A DNA stretch of 7,118 nucleotides from Sulfidibacterium sp036244975 (GCA_036244975.1 BTTE01000087.1:1-7118); one strand, 5' to 3'. Positions 1-5,746 are shown, numbered from the stretch's first letter. A program made the numbers and translations. The notes: generated from the sequence alone by a model not told the origin.

Positions 1-468
1 TATCTTGACAGGCAGCAAACCGGCTTCTTTGGCGGCACGTATTCCATCAAAGACCTTCCGGATATCTCCGCCACGGGTAATTTCTTTGTAGCGTGATGGA
101 GATGTCGTATCCAGACTGATGTTTACCCGATTCAGCCCGGCTTCTTTCAACGATTTTGCAAACTGGGCCAATAAAATTCCGTTGGTGGTCATGGATAAAT
201 CGGTTATCCCTTCGACAGAGGCAATCATTCCAACCAAATCAGCGATTCCTCGCCTTACCAAAGGTTCACCACCCGTAAGCCGTACTTTTGTAATCCCTTT
301 GGCGACCCCTTTTTTCACCACGGTGAGGATATCTTCAAAAGAAAGAATATCCTCACGCTGCATGAGTTTAATACCTTCTTCCGGCATACAGTAAATACAC
401 CTGAGGTTGCAGCGGTCAGTAACCGAAATGCGAAGGTAATTCAGTTTTCTGTTATATTGGTCGTACAT
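1..468 (-). CDS. moaA: GTP 3',8-cyclase MoaA (molybdenum cofactor step 1), N-terminal half, cut by window edge
   Basis: This is the first 156 codons of a radical-SAM enzyme; the remainder lies beyond base 1. MoaA uses SAM and iron-sulfur clusters to rearrange GTP to 3',8-cyclo-GTP, the first step of molybdopterin synthesis in the cytoplasm. The sequence shows the radical-SAM cluster motif CNLRCIYC (C20, C24, C27) preceded by RISVTDR, then the SAM-binding TGGEP at residues 65-69, MTTNG near 93-97 and RVNISLDT at 114-121, all characteristic of MoaA. Full-length family members are about 320-330 residues, so the missing half should carry the second, substrate-binding cluster. The start at 468 gives the expected short N-terminus and lies inside the 3' end of moeA: the two frames overlap by 17 bp. 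An AAAGGAG Shine-Dalgarno sequence sits 9 nt upstream. It is the third gene of the transporter-moeA-moaA unit. The identification is secure. Confidence 0.97.
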   Translation of the reverse strand, partial: MYDQYNRKLNYLRISVTDRCNLRCIYCMPEEGIKLMQREDILSFEDILTVVKKGVAKGITKVRLTGGEPLVRRGIADLVGMIASVEGITDLSMTTNGILLAQFAKSLKEAGLNRVNISLDTTSPSRYKEITRGGDIRKVFDGIRAAKEAGLLPVKI

Positions 469-1627
469 CTACAAAGTCTCCTTTATTTAGTTCGGTAATA
501 CCGCGTTCCACAACCATAAGCCCATCGGCATAGGATAAGGCGTTGATGTGAGCAGAGCCATGATATTCAACGGGCTTTACAGTACCGTTGGCAGTAATTT
601 TCACCGGTTCAAATGCTTTTCGTGTTGCATTTTTTCGCTTAAAGTTCTGGTCAAGAGGGAATTTATACATCCTCGGGAAATAATGGTTGCCCATGATACC
701 ATAAAGCAACGGTTTTATGAGCATGTCGAACTGAACAAAGGCAGCAACCGGATTTCCCGGAACTCCGACAAACCATTTGTCTTTTTGGGTTCCGAAAATG
801 GTTTTTTTGCCCGGCTTGGTGGCTACCCCGTGAAAATGGACATAAAATCCCGCTTCTTTTAAAACAACCGGAACAAAATCGTAATCGCCCATAGAAACTG
901 CGCCCGACATGATCACGAGGTCGGCTTTTTCCAGCGCTTTGTTAAGCATAGCTTGCATGCTCTCTCTGGTGTCTTTTGCAATTCCGAGATAGTGAACGGG
1001 CAACCCCATTGCTTTTGCCTGTGTTACTATCTGGCAGGCATTGCTGTTTCTGATTTGCGAAAGCGCCGGTTTTATGTCCGGTTCTACCAGTTCATTCCCG
1101 GTAGAAACTATTGCTACATGCGGTTGTTTGTAAACTTTGATGCTGACGGCGCCTGCCGAAGCCAGTACCGGAATATGCTTTTCTTTTATCAGTGTACCCC
1201 TTTTGAGCAACACTTCGCCGGCTTTGATGTCTTCGCCGGTCAAACAAATGTTAGACTTGGTACTTTCTTTGGTAAAAACAATTTGGTTTTCTCCCACACT
1301 TTTAGTGTATTCTACCATGATAACGACATCCACCCCTTTGGGAAGAGGAGCTCCGGTCATAATCTTTGCACATTGGTTTTTGCCTATTGTTTTTTGGGGC
1401 CAGACACCGGCAGGAATCACCTCCACAACATCCAAAACGTTCTTAAGGTCTTCGTTACGGCATGCGTAACCGTCCATGGCTGACTTGTTAAAAGGAGGCA
1501 TGTCCATGTCCGACCGGATATCTTCGGCCAAAACCCGGTGTACCGATTGTTCAAAACCGACAGTCTCGGTACCAAGAGTGTGGACGTTTTCCGTAACGTA
1601 TTGGTATGCTTCTTCGTAGGATATCAT
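452..1627 (-). CDS. moeA: Molybdopterin molybdenumtransferase MoeA
   Basis: This 391-residue protein matches the usual MoeA length of about 390-410. MoeA acts at the end of molybdenum cofactor synthesis in the cytoplasm, using adenylylated molybdopterin and molybdate to insert the metal. Visible family motifs in order: PPFNKSAMDGYA at 44-55, IPAG at 71-74, KIMTGAPLP at 88-96, GEDI at 131-134, VSTGNEL at 174-180, SGAVSMGDYDFV at 241-252, HGVATKPGKK at 266-275 and GVPGNPVAAF at 288-297. The last four lie in the MoaB/Mog-like fold that holds the active site. The conserved acidic residues (D52, D133, E179, D248 or D250) are present. The C-terminal small beta domain covers about 315-391. It starts 12 bp after the transporter stop codon and overlaps moaA by 17 bp, so the three genes are almost certainly co-transcribed. 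No Shine-Dalgarno site is visible before its ATG. Nothing is truncated. Confidence 0.97.
   Translation of the reverse strand: MISYEEAYQYVTENVHTLGTETVGFEQSVHRVLAEDIRSDMDMPPFNKSAMDGYACRNEDLKNVLDVVEVIPAGVWPQKTIGKNQCAKIMTGAPLPKGVDVVIMVEYTKSVGENQIVFTKESTKSNICLTGEDIKAGEVLLKRGTLIKEKHIPVLASAGAVSIKVYKQPHVAIVSTGNELVEPDIKPALSQIRNSNACQIVTQAKAMGLPVHYLGIAKDTRESMQAMLNKALEKADLVIMSGAVSMGDYDFVPVVLKEAGFYVHFHGVATKPGKKTIFGTQKDKWFVGVPGNPVAAFVQFDMLIKPLLYGIMGNHYFPRMYKFPLDQNFKRKNATRKAFEPVKITANGTVKPVEYHGSAHINALSYADGLMVVERGITELNKGDFVDVRPI
478..484 (-). promoter_or_regulatory. Shine-Dalgarno site of moaA inside moeA
   Basis: On the minus strand AAAGGAG lies 9 nt before the moaA ATG at 468, within the last codons of moeA. 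It supports that start. Strong Shine-Dalgarno sites are uncommon in Bacteroidota, and the other genes here lack one at the usual spacing. Here it probably helps re-initiation or coupling after ribosomes finish moeA. Confidence 0.6.
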
Positions 1628-1639
1628 TTCGCAAGTTGT

Positions 1640-2368
1640 TTAAAAAATGAATAATTTTATACTGGCAACCAGCAAAACGCTTGCCAACAGGATTTTTACT
1701 CTATACTGACTAAATTTCACGCTGCTGAAATACGATCCCATGAAGCCACCTGCCAATCCTATGGCGGCCCACAGCAGGATTTGTGGAACGGGATGAAAAT
1801 GCTGATTAAAATAAAGTCCCGTAAGTCCTGCCGTAGAATTCAAAAAGATGAATAATGCTGAGATTCCGGCCGTTTCCTTAACATTGGCCCAATGCATCAA
1901 CAGCAGGATCGGGCTCAGGATGATTCCGCCTCCAATGCCAATCATACCGGAGAAGAAGCCCACAACAGCACCTATGCCTACAGAGAGAAAAAAGGGTGGC
2001 GTTTTTGAAGTCTCGTATTCGCCTCTGGGACTGATGACTAACCGGCCAATGGCAATCAGCAAAAAGAGGCCCAGAATAATTTTATAGACATGGGGGTTGA
2101 TGAGCATTCTTGCACCGAGAAAGGCCATGGGGATAGAACCAAGAATAAACGGTAGCAGAACACTGAATTTAAAATATCCTTTTTTGACGAACGAATAGAA
2201 GGAAATGCCAGCGACAAACAAATTGAGGGTCAAAGCCGATGATTTCATGGTGTACTGCTCAAAGCCGAACAGAGCCATTAATGCAAGGTAGCCGCTTGCA
2301 CCGCCGTGTCCTACCGACGCATACAGTGCGGCGAGGACAAAGATGGCTATGATAAAAACGTAATCCAT
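1640..2368 (-). CDS. TauE/SafE-family (TSUP) membrane transporter, sulfite-exporter type
   Basis: This is an integral membrane protein of 242 residues from the chosen start, or 253 from the upstream ATG at 2401. Hydrophobic segments fill most of its length and suggest about eight helices. The two-repeat TSUP architecture is visible: a Gly-rich motif SVGHGGASGY near the first helix (29-38 in the long numbering) and its counterpart GMIGIGGGIILSP at 152-164. The family moves sulfite, sulfoacetate and other small organic or sulfur anions across the inner membrane; the substrate here is unknown. I prefer the ATG at 2368 because the ATG at 2401 lies within the stem of an intrinsic terminator (2390-2418), and the extra residues MGRDFYFNISQ are polar and not expected for the family. 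It is the first gene of the unit with moeA and moaA, 12 bp upstream of moeA. A role in oxyanion or sulfur supply for cofactor synthesis is only inference from position. Confidence 0.88.
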   Translation of the reverse strand: MDYVFIIAIFVLAALYASVGHGGASGYLALMALFGFEQYTMKSSALTLNLFVAGISFYSFVKKGYFKFSVLLPFILGSIPMAFLGARMLINPHVYKIILGLFLLIAIGRLVISPRGEYETSKTPPFFLSVGIGAVVGFFSGMIGIGGGIILSPILLLMHWANVKETAGISALFIFLNSTAGLTGLYFNQHFHPVPQILLWAAIGLAGGFMGSYFSSVKFSQYRVKILLASVLLVASIKLFIF

Positions 2369-2380
2369 TTGTGATATATT

Positions 2381-2418
2381 AAAATAAAAGTCCCTTCCCA
2401 TAATTAATGGAAAGGGAC
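2381..2418 (-). terminator. Intrinsic terminator just before the transporter start
   Basis: On the minus strand GUCCCUUUCCAU (2407-2418) pairs with AUGGGAAGGGAC (2390-2401) over 12 positions (11 Watson-Crick and one U-G) around a 5-nt loop, followed at once by UUUUAUUUU (2381-2389). This is a textbook rho-independent terminator. It ends 12 nt upstream of the ATG at 2368 and therefore would stop transcripts before the operon unless it is antiterminated. It also buries the alternative ATG at 2399-2401. Confidence 0.85.
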
Positions 2419-2578
2419 CTCAAAGCCAATATATTGTTGCTATTGCTTTTCCTGACTGCCTCCTTTCCAATTCATCCCGGTTTAACAGGATTCGGGAGGT
2501 ACAAACATTTCTATTTGCACCCATCGGAGTACTTTTCCTGGCTTACGCTTTAGCAAAGTACTCTCGGAGTATTAAATA
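2381..2578 (-). ncRNA. Structured leader RNA or small RNA upstream of the transporter-moeA-moaA operon
   Basis: About 200 nt of non-coding sequence reads on the minus strand as a chain of stable helices between a TAnnTTTG promoter and an intrinsic terminator. From the 5' end: a 9-bp stem GAGUACUUU/AAAGUACUC (2555-2563 with 2527-2535); a 9-bp stem GGUGCAAAU/GUUUGUACC with a 6-nt loop (2513-2521 with 2498-2506); a 6-bp stem AUCCUG/CGGGAU with a 6-nt loop (2486-2491 with 2474-2479), flanked by CUCC and GGAG that could enclose it; a stem of 9 bp with one bulged G, beginning AAAGC (2441-2449 with 2422-2431); then the terminator. The terminator ends only about 12 nt before the transporter ATG at 2368, the layout of a riboswitch or other attenuator. 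A free-standing RNA with partial read-through is equally possible. I tried to match it to TPP, cobalamin, FMN, SAM, molybdenum cofactor, SRP, 6S, tmRNA and RNase P RNAs and saw no convincing match, by eye only. Confidence 0.6.
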
Positions 2579-2583
2579 CGGTT

Positions 2584-2609
2584 CAAAATTAGTTAAATAT
2601 TTATGCCAA
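2584..2609 (-). promoter_or_regulatory. Bacteroidota-type promoter for the leader RNA and operon
   Basis: On the minus strand TAATTTTG (2584-2591) is an exact TAnnTTTG -7 element. A TTG (2607-2609) lies 15 nt upstream, slightly closer than the 17-23 nt usually given for the -33 element. The predicted transcript start is near 2576-2579, just ahead of the first helix of the structured RNA. Confidence 0.6.
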
Positions 2610-2782
2610 TAGTTTTATTTGTAGATAAAATGATTCTAAATTAGCAGGTATTTCTAATTTGGTTTAATGGGAGTTGCTCAAAGTGAAACAGAGAATTCCT
2701 TTTAGCTTTAGGGGACTTCTAATAATTCCACTGATACGTTACGGAAAGTTTCATAAAAAAGAAAATTATGCGAGATAAATAA
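2592..2782. other. Divergent intergenic region, otherwise featureless
   Basis: AT-rich DNA between the minus-strand leader-RNA promoter and the plus-strand receptor promoter. Apart from the -33-like TTG at 2607-2609 and the inverted repeat at 2638-2660, I see no gene, RNA hairpin or repeat array. The two promoters are about 190 bp apart, so they could share regulator sites. Confidence 0.5.
2638..2660. repeat. Short perfect inverted repeat in the divergent intergenic region
   Basis: AAATTAG (2638-2644) and CTAATTT (2654-2660) form a 7-bp perfect inverted repeat with a 9-bp spacer. It lies about 50 bp upstream of the leader-RNA promoter and about 120 bp upstream of the receptor promoter. It could be a regulator-binding site for either direction, but AT-rich palindromes of this length also arise by chance. 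Confidence 0.25.
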
Positions 2783-2790
2783 TAAATTTG
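2783..2790 (+). promoter_or_regulatory. Probable -7 promoter element of the TonB-dependent receptor
   Basis: TAAATTTG is an exact TAnnTTTG match 34 bp before the receptor ATG, predicting a leader of about 28 nt. No TTG lies at the usual distance upstream, so the promoter may be weak or need an activator. Confidence 0.4.
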
Positions 2791-2824
2791 CTTTTTGAAA
2801 GTTTTCTTTATACTAAATGGATAG

Positions 2825-5350
2825 ATGCAAAAACCCGGTTTTCTTTTTTCTGTTTTACTGCTGATGTTATTTTCGGCTTTTCCTGCTGTTTTGCTTTCGC
2901 AGACGGCTGTTCTTAAGGGAATTGTTGAAAATGAAAAAGGCAGACCGGCAGAATTGGTGAATGTGCAGATCGTAGGGACAAAGCTGGGGATGACAACCGG
3001 CCAAAAAGGTTTTTTTCAGTTACAGGTTCCGGCCGGCCGGGATTTGCATATTGCCATCAGTTATATCGGCTATCGTCGGCAGGATACCGTACTGCGGCTA
3101 TTTCCGGGAGAAGTAAAAACAATACATTTCCGGCTTCGGAGAATAACGACAAATCTGCCTGGTTTTGTGGTACGTGATGAGCAGTTGCGTATGGAAAATA
3201 TTGTGCGGCTGAACCCGCGCGATGCTGTGATTGCCCCGGCTGTGGCGGGCGGTGTGGAGAGTTTAATCAAAACCTTACCGGGAGTTTCATCCAATAACGA
3301 GTTAAGCTCGCAGTATTCGGTGCGGGGCGGAAATTACGACGAGAACTTAGTGTATGTGGATGGTATTGAGATTTACAGGCCTTTCCTGGTGAACAGCGGA
3401 CAACAAGAAGGGCTTAGCTTTATTAATCCGGCTTTGGTGTCGGGCATCCTGTTCTCAGCAGGCGGTTTCGGTGTGCAATACGGCGGTAAGATGTCGTCAG
3501 TGCTGGATATTCGCTATCGCCATCCCACGCAGTTTGGCGCAGGTGTTTCGCTGAGTTTTCTCGGCGCCGACATGAATGTGGAAGGAACCGATAAAAGCAA
3601 GCGGTTTACTTATCTTTTGGGTGCGCGTTACAAAACCAACCGTTATCTGTTGGGAAGCCTGGAAACCAAAGGAAATTATCAGCCTGATTTTACTGATTTT
3701 CAAGGAGTTTTTACTTACAAGCTGAACAAAAAGTGGGATATCTCACTGCTGACTTACTTTTCGCTGAACAGGTACAAAGTGGTGCCTGCTGACCGGCAGA
3801 CCGATTTCGGGACGGTACAGCAGAGTCTTAGGTTTACGGTCTATTTTGATGGACAGGAAGTGGATAAATACAATATGTTTCAGTCGGGACTAACCTTCAA
3901 CTATCATCCGAACAGCAATACCCGACTGCGGTTTATCGCATCCGCATTTCAGACGAATGAGTCGGAGACTTACGATGTGCAGGGACAGTACTGGATAGGA
4001 CAGGTGGGAAGTCGCACGCAGAAGAAAGATCAGGGCGAGGCGGTGCAGACGCTGGGTGTGGGTACCTATCTCGAACATGCCCGTAACTATTTCGATGCCC
4101 GTGTCTTTACGCTTTCACATAAAGGCTCTTTGTCCTATAATGGTAACCTGTTGCGATGGGGAGCACGGTATCAGTTTCAGCAGGTGGACGATGTGCTTCA
4201 CGAATGGGAGCTGAACGATTCAGCCGGCTATTCGTTGCCCAATCCGGTGGATAAACCCGGAAATTCTAACCCTTCGCGCAGCAATTTGGATTTATACTAT
4301 TTTGCTCATGCACACAATACACTAAATATTCATCGTGCTTCGGCTTATGCTTCCGACCGGTGGGATTTTCAACTGAAAAACAAAAGCCGGCTTTCGCTGA
4401 CCACCGGAGTGCGACTTTATTGGTGGAGTTATGCTAACGAATTTCTAATAAGTCCCCGCGTGAGCCTTGCCTACAAGCCATTTGCCCACGCCAATCTTGT
4501 TTTTCGCTTTGCTTCGGGCATTTATTATCAGCCGCCTTTTTACCGCGAGATGCGCAACATGGATGGAAGTCTTAACCCCAATATCAAATCGCAGCGTGCC
4601 ATTCATTTTATTATGGGAGGCGATTACCGTTTTCAGGCGGGGAGCCGGCCGTTTATTTTTACCACGGAAGCGTATTACAAAAAGTTGGACCATTTGATTC
4701 CTTATGAGGTAGATAATCTGCGGATTCGCTATTATGCTAACCTGACGGCCAAAGGCTATGCTGCGGGAATAGATTTTAAACTTTACGGCGAGTTTGTGAA
4801 AGGAATTGACAGCTGGATTACGCTGTCGTTTATGAAAACGGCTCAGGATGTTTTGGGCGATTATTACTACGATTATTACAACACAGCAGGCGAAAAGCTT
4901 CCACCTGGGAAAACCGGTTCTGTAGCAGACAGTGTGAAAGTGGAACCGGGTTACATTCCGCGGCCTACTGACCGGCGGGTAAATTTCACTATCTATTTTC
5001 AGGATTACATTCCGCAACATAAGCAGTTCAAAGTACATTTACGTTTGCTTTTCGGAACCGGCCTGCCTTTCGGTCCGCAGCAGTCGCAGCCTTACCAGCA
5101 GACGTTGCGTATGCCGCCCTACCGTCGGGTGGACATCGGCTTTTCGTGGAACCCGTTAGACAAAAATGTGAAGCGCCTGTCGCACAAAACTGTCAAATCC
5201 ATGTGGATTAGTCTGGAGGTCTTCAACCTTTTCCAAACTTACAACACGGTTTCATACACTTGGATAAAGGATATTTACAACCATTCGTTTGCCATTCCCA
5301 ACTACCTCACAATGAGGCGGGTAAATTTGAAGGTTGCGTTTAAGTTTTAG
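2825..5350 (+). CDS. TonB-dependent outer-membrane receptor with carboxypeptidase-regulatory-like domain
   Basis: An 841-residue outer-membrane transporter that would take up a large or scarce substrate using energy passed from the inner membrane by TonB-ExbBD. Domains: signal peptide about 1-26 (hydrophobic LFSVLLLMLFSAFPAVLL, likely cleavage after LLSQ); carboxypeptidase-D-regulatory-like beta-sandwich about 27-105 (GIVENEKGRPAELVNVQIVG, then ISYIGYR); plug about 115-235, recognisable by VESLIKTLPGV at 144-154, YSVRGGNYDENLVYVDG at 164-180, GGFGVQYGGKMSSVLDIR at 213-230; then a 22-stranded-type beta-barrel to the end, closing with the aromatic C-terminus VAFKF. The length is normal for the group. 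No SusD-like lipoprotein follows, so it is not a typical Sus-type pair, and the substrate cannot be told from the sequence. It is divergent from the molybdenum cofactor unit and convergent with rocD. The start at 2825 is supported by the complete signal peptide. Confidence 0.93.
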   Translation: MQKPGFLFSVLLLMLFSAFPAVLLSQTAVLKGIVENEKGRPAELVNVQIVGTKLGMTTGQKGFFQLQVPAGRDLHIAISYIGYRRQDTVLRLFPGEVKTIHFRLRRITTNLPGFVVRDEQLRMENIVRLNPRDAVIAPAVAGGVESLIKTLPGVSSNNELSSQYSVRGGNYDENLVYVDGIEIYRPFLVNSGQQEGLSFINPALVSGILFSAGGFGVQYGGKMSSVLDIRYRHPTQFGAGVSLSFLGADMNVEGTDKSKRFTYLLGARYKTNRYLLGSLETKGNYQPDFTDFQGVFTYKLNKKWDISLLTYFSLNRYKVVPADRQTDFGTVQQSLRFTVYFDGQEVDKYNMFQSGLTFNYHPNSNTRLRFIASAFQTNESETYDVQGQYWIGQVGSRTQKKDQGEAVQTLGVGTYLEHARNYFDARVFTLSHKGSLSYNGNLLRWGARYQFQQVDDVLHEWELNDSAGYSLPNPVDKPGNSNPSRSNLDLYYFAHAHNTLNIHRASAYASDRWDFQLKNKSRLSLTTGVRLYWWSYANEFLISPRVSLAYKPFAHANLVFRFASGIYYQPPFYREMRNMDGSLNPNIKSQRAIHFIMGGDYRFQAGSRPFIFTTEAYYKKLDHLIPYEVDNLRIRYYANLTAKGYAAGIDFKLYGEFVKGIDSWITLSFMKTAQDVLGDYYYDYYNTAGEKLPPGKTGSVADSVKVEPGYIPRPTDRRVNFTIYFQDYIPQHKQFKVHLRLLFGTGLPFGPQQSQPYQQTLRMPPYRRVDIGFSWNPLDKNVKRLSHKTVKSMWISLEVFNLFQTYNTVSYTWIKDIYNHSFAIPNYLTMRRVNLKVAFKF

Positions 5351-5522
5351 AGAGGGGTAACTTTAGCAGGCACGGGCAGTAGCGGTCTAAAAATTACAAC
5401 CATGTCCCCGAAATGCAAATATCTTGTTATCAGCGTAAACATTATACCGTAACGGGATGACCGGACAGGATAAATTGTATTTGCAAATGAATTTACCGTA
5501 AAAAATATTAATTTTATTTAGA
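5351..5522 (+). other. Non-coding region downstream of the receptor gene
   Basis: No gene or convincing terminator is seen directly after the receptor stop codon. The stretch holds an 8-bp inverted repeat TGCAAATA (5414-5421) / TATTTGCA (5478-5485) with a 56-bp spacer, a small palindrome CCGTAACGG (about 5448-5456), and two copies of ACCGTAA. These may be remnants of RNA structure or protein-binding sites, but none is strong enough to name. Confidence 0.35.
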
Positions 5523-5548
5523 TTGCATTAAAATAGTACTTATCTTTG
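5523..5548 (+). promoter_or_regulatory. Strong-looking Bacteroidota promoter for an intergenic small RNA
   Basis: TTG at 5523-5525 and TATCTTTG at 5541-5548 (exact TAnnTTTG) are separated by 15 bp, the same spacing as at the leader-RNA promoter. The predicted transcript start is near 5553-5555. No protein gene follows on this strand within the window, only a hairpin-rich stretch and a terminator. Confidence 0.6.
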
Positions 5549-5553
5549 TAGTG

Positions 5554-5673
5554 TAATTTAAGTTTAGAAATAGGCTTAATGCAAGTTAATTTTTTGGGTT
5601 TACCCTCATAATGAGGGTTTTAGGTTAATGTTGAAAAAGCTGCGGTCACCTGACCGGAGCTTTTTCGTTTTTG
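5554..5673 (+). ncRNA. Predicted free-standing small RNA of about 120 nt
   Basis: The interval runs from the predicted start of the TATCTTTG promoter to the end of an intrinsic terminator and contains no substantial open frame. It holds a 7-bp hairpin ACCCTCA/TGAGGGT with a 3-nt loop (5602-5618) followed by TTTT, then a short single-stranded A/T-rich linker and the long terminator hairpin. The AT-rich first 45 nt are predicted to be unpaired. This is the layout of a trans-acting small RNA. A 10-codon frame from the ATG at 5579, whose TAA falls in the loop of the first hairpin, is possible but unsupported. The downstream neighbour rocD is antisense and convergent, so this is not a leader for it; it could instead be processed from receptor read-through. 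The family is not recognised. Confidence 0.5.
5633..5673 (+). terminator. Intrinsic terminator of the predicted small RNA
   Basis: GAAAAAGCT (5633-5641) pairs with AGCTTTTTC (5658-5666) and, past one G-G mismatch, CGGTC (5643-5647) pairs with GACCG (5652-5656) around a 4-nt loop. GTTTTTG follows. The stem is long and GC-rich at the top, and the U-tract makes it a strong plus-strand terminator. Because the stem base is A/T-rich it may also help stop rocD transcripts arriving from the other side. Confidence 0.8.
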
Positions 5674-5691
5674 TATTTTCACAGAACACTT

Positions 5692-5726
5692 AAAAAATAG
5701 CGAGATCAGAAACGAGGCTCTTTTTT
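5692..5726. terminator. Possible weak bidirectional terminator after rocD
   Basis: AAAAAA-T-AGC (5692-5701) and GCT-C-TTTTTT (5717-5726) form an inverted repeat with one mismatch and a 15-nt loop, giving a U-rich tail in either direction. It begins about 20 bp past the rocD stop codon. The stem has only three GC-containing pairs at the top, so it is a poor terminator on its own; the stronger hairpin at 5633-5666 lies behind it. Confidence 0.3.
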
Positions 5727-5746
5727 GTAGATATCAGGAAGTAAGG

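Noticed and set aside
241..252. MoeA motif SGAVSMGDYDFV, with alanine where many members have SGGVS.
   Set aside because: These are residue numbers in MoeA. The neighbouring catalytic acidic residues are intact and I believe this variant occurs in ordinary family members, so it is not treated as a defect.
953..1483. A 176-codon plus-strand open frame across moeA, with Cys- and Phe-rich translation.
   Set aside because: It is antisense to conserved MoeA motifs and has no family features or promoter; a shadow frame.
2407..2553. A 48-codon plus-strand frame with a hydrophobic N-terminal stretch (ILLLLLFLTASF), resembling a small secreted or membrane peptide.
   Set aside because: It lies exactly antisense to the helices of the structured RNA and starts within the terminator stem. 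No plus-strand promoter or ribosome site is visible, and the hydrophobic run comes from the T/C-rich strand of RNA stems. Most likely chance.
2381..2578. Assignment of the leader to the molybdenum cofactor, TPP, cobalamin, FMN or SAM riboswitches, or to SRP, 6S, tmRNA or RNase P RNA.
   Set aside because: Short resemblances exist (for example GGAAAGGAGGCAG to the SRP loop, AGUCAGG to the cobalamin 3' end), but the required partner motifs and overall fold are absent by eye. A covariance-model search is needed to decide.
4445..5038. A 197-codon minus-strand open frame inside the receptor gene.
   Set aside because: It is antisense to the beta-barrel of a well-supported gene, has no recognisable domain, and its composition fits a codon shadow.
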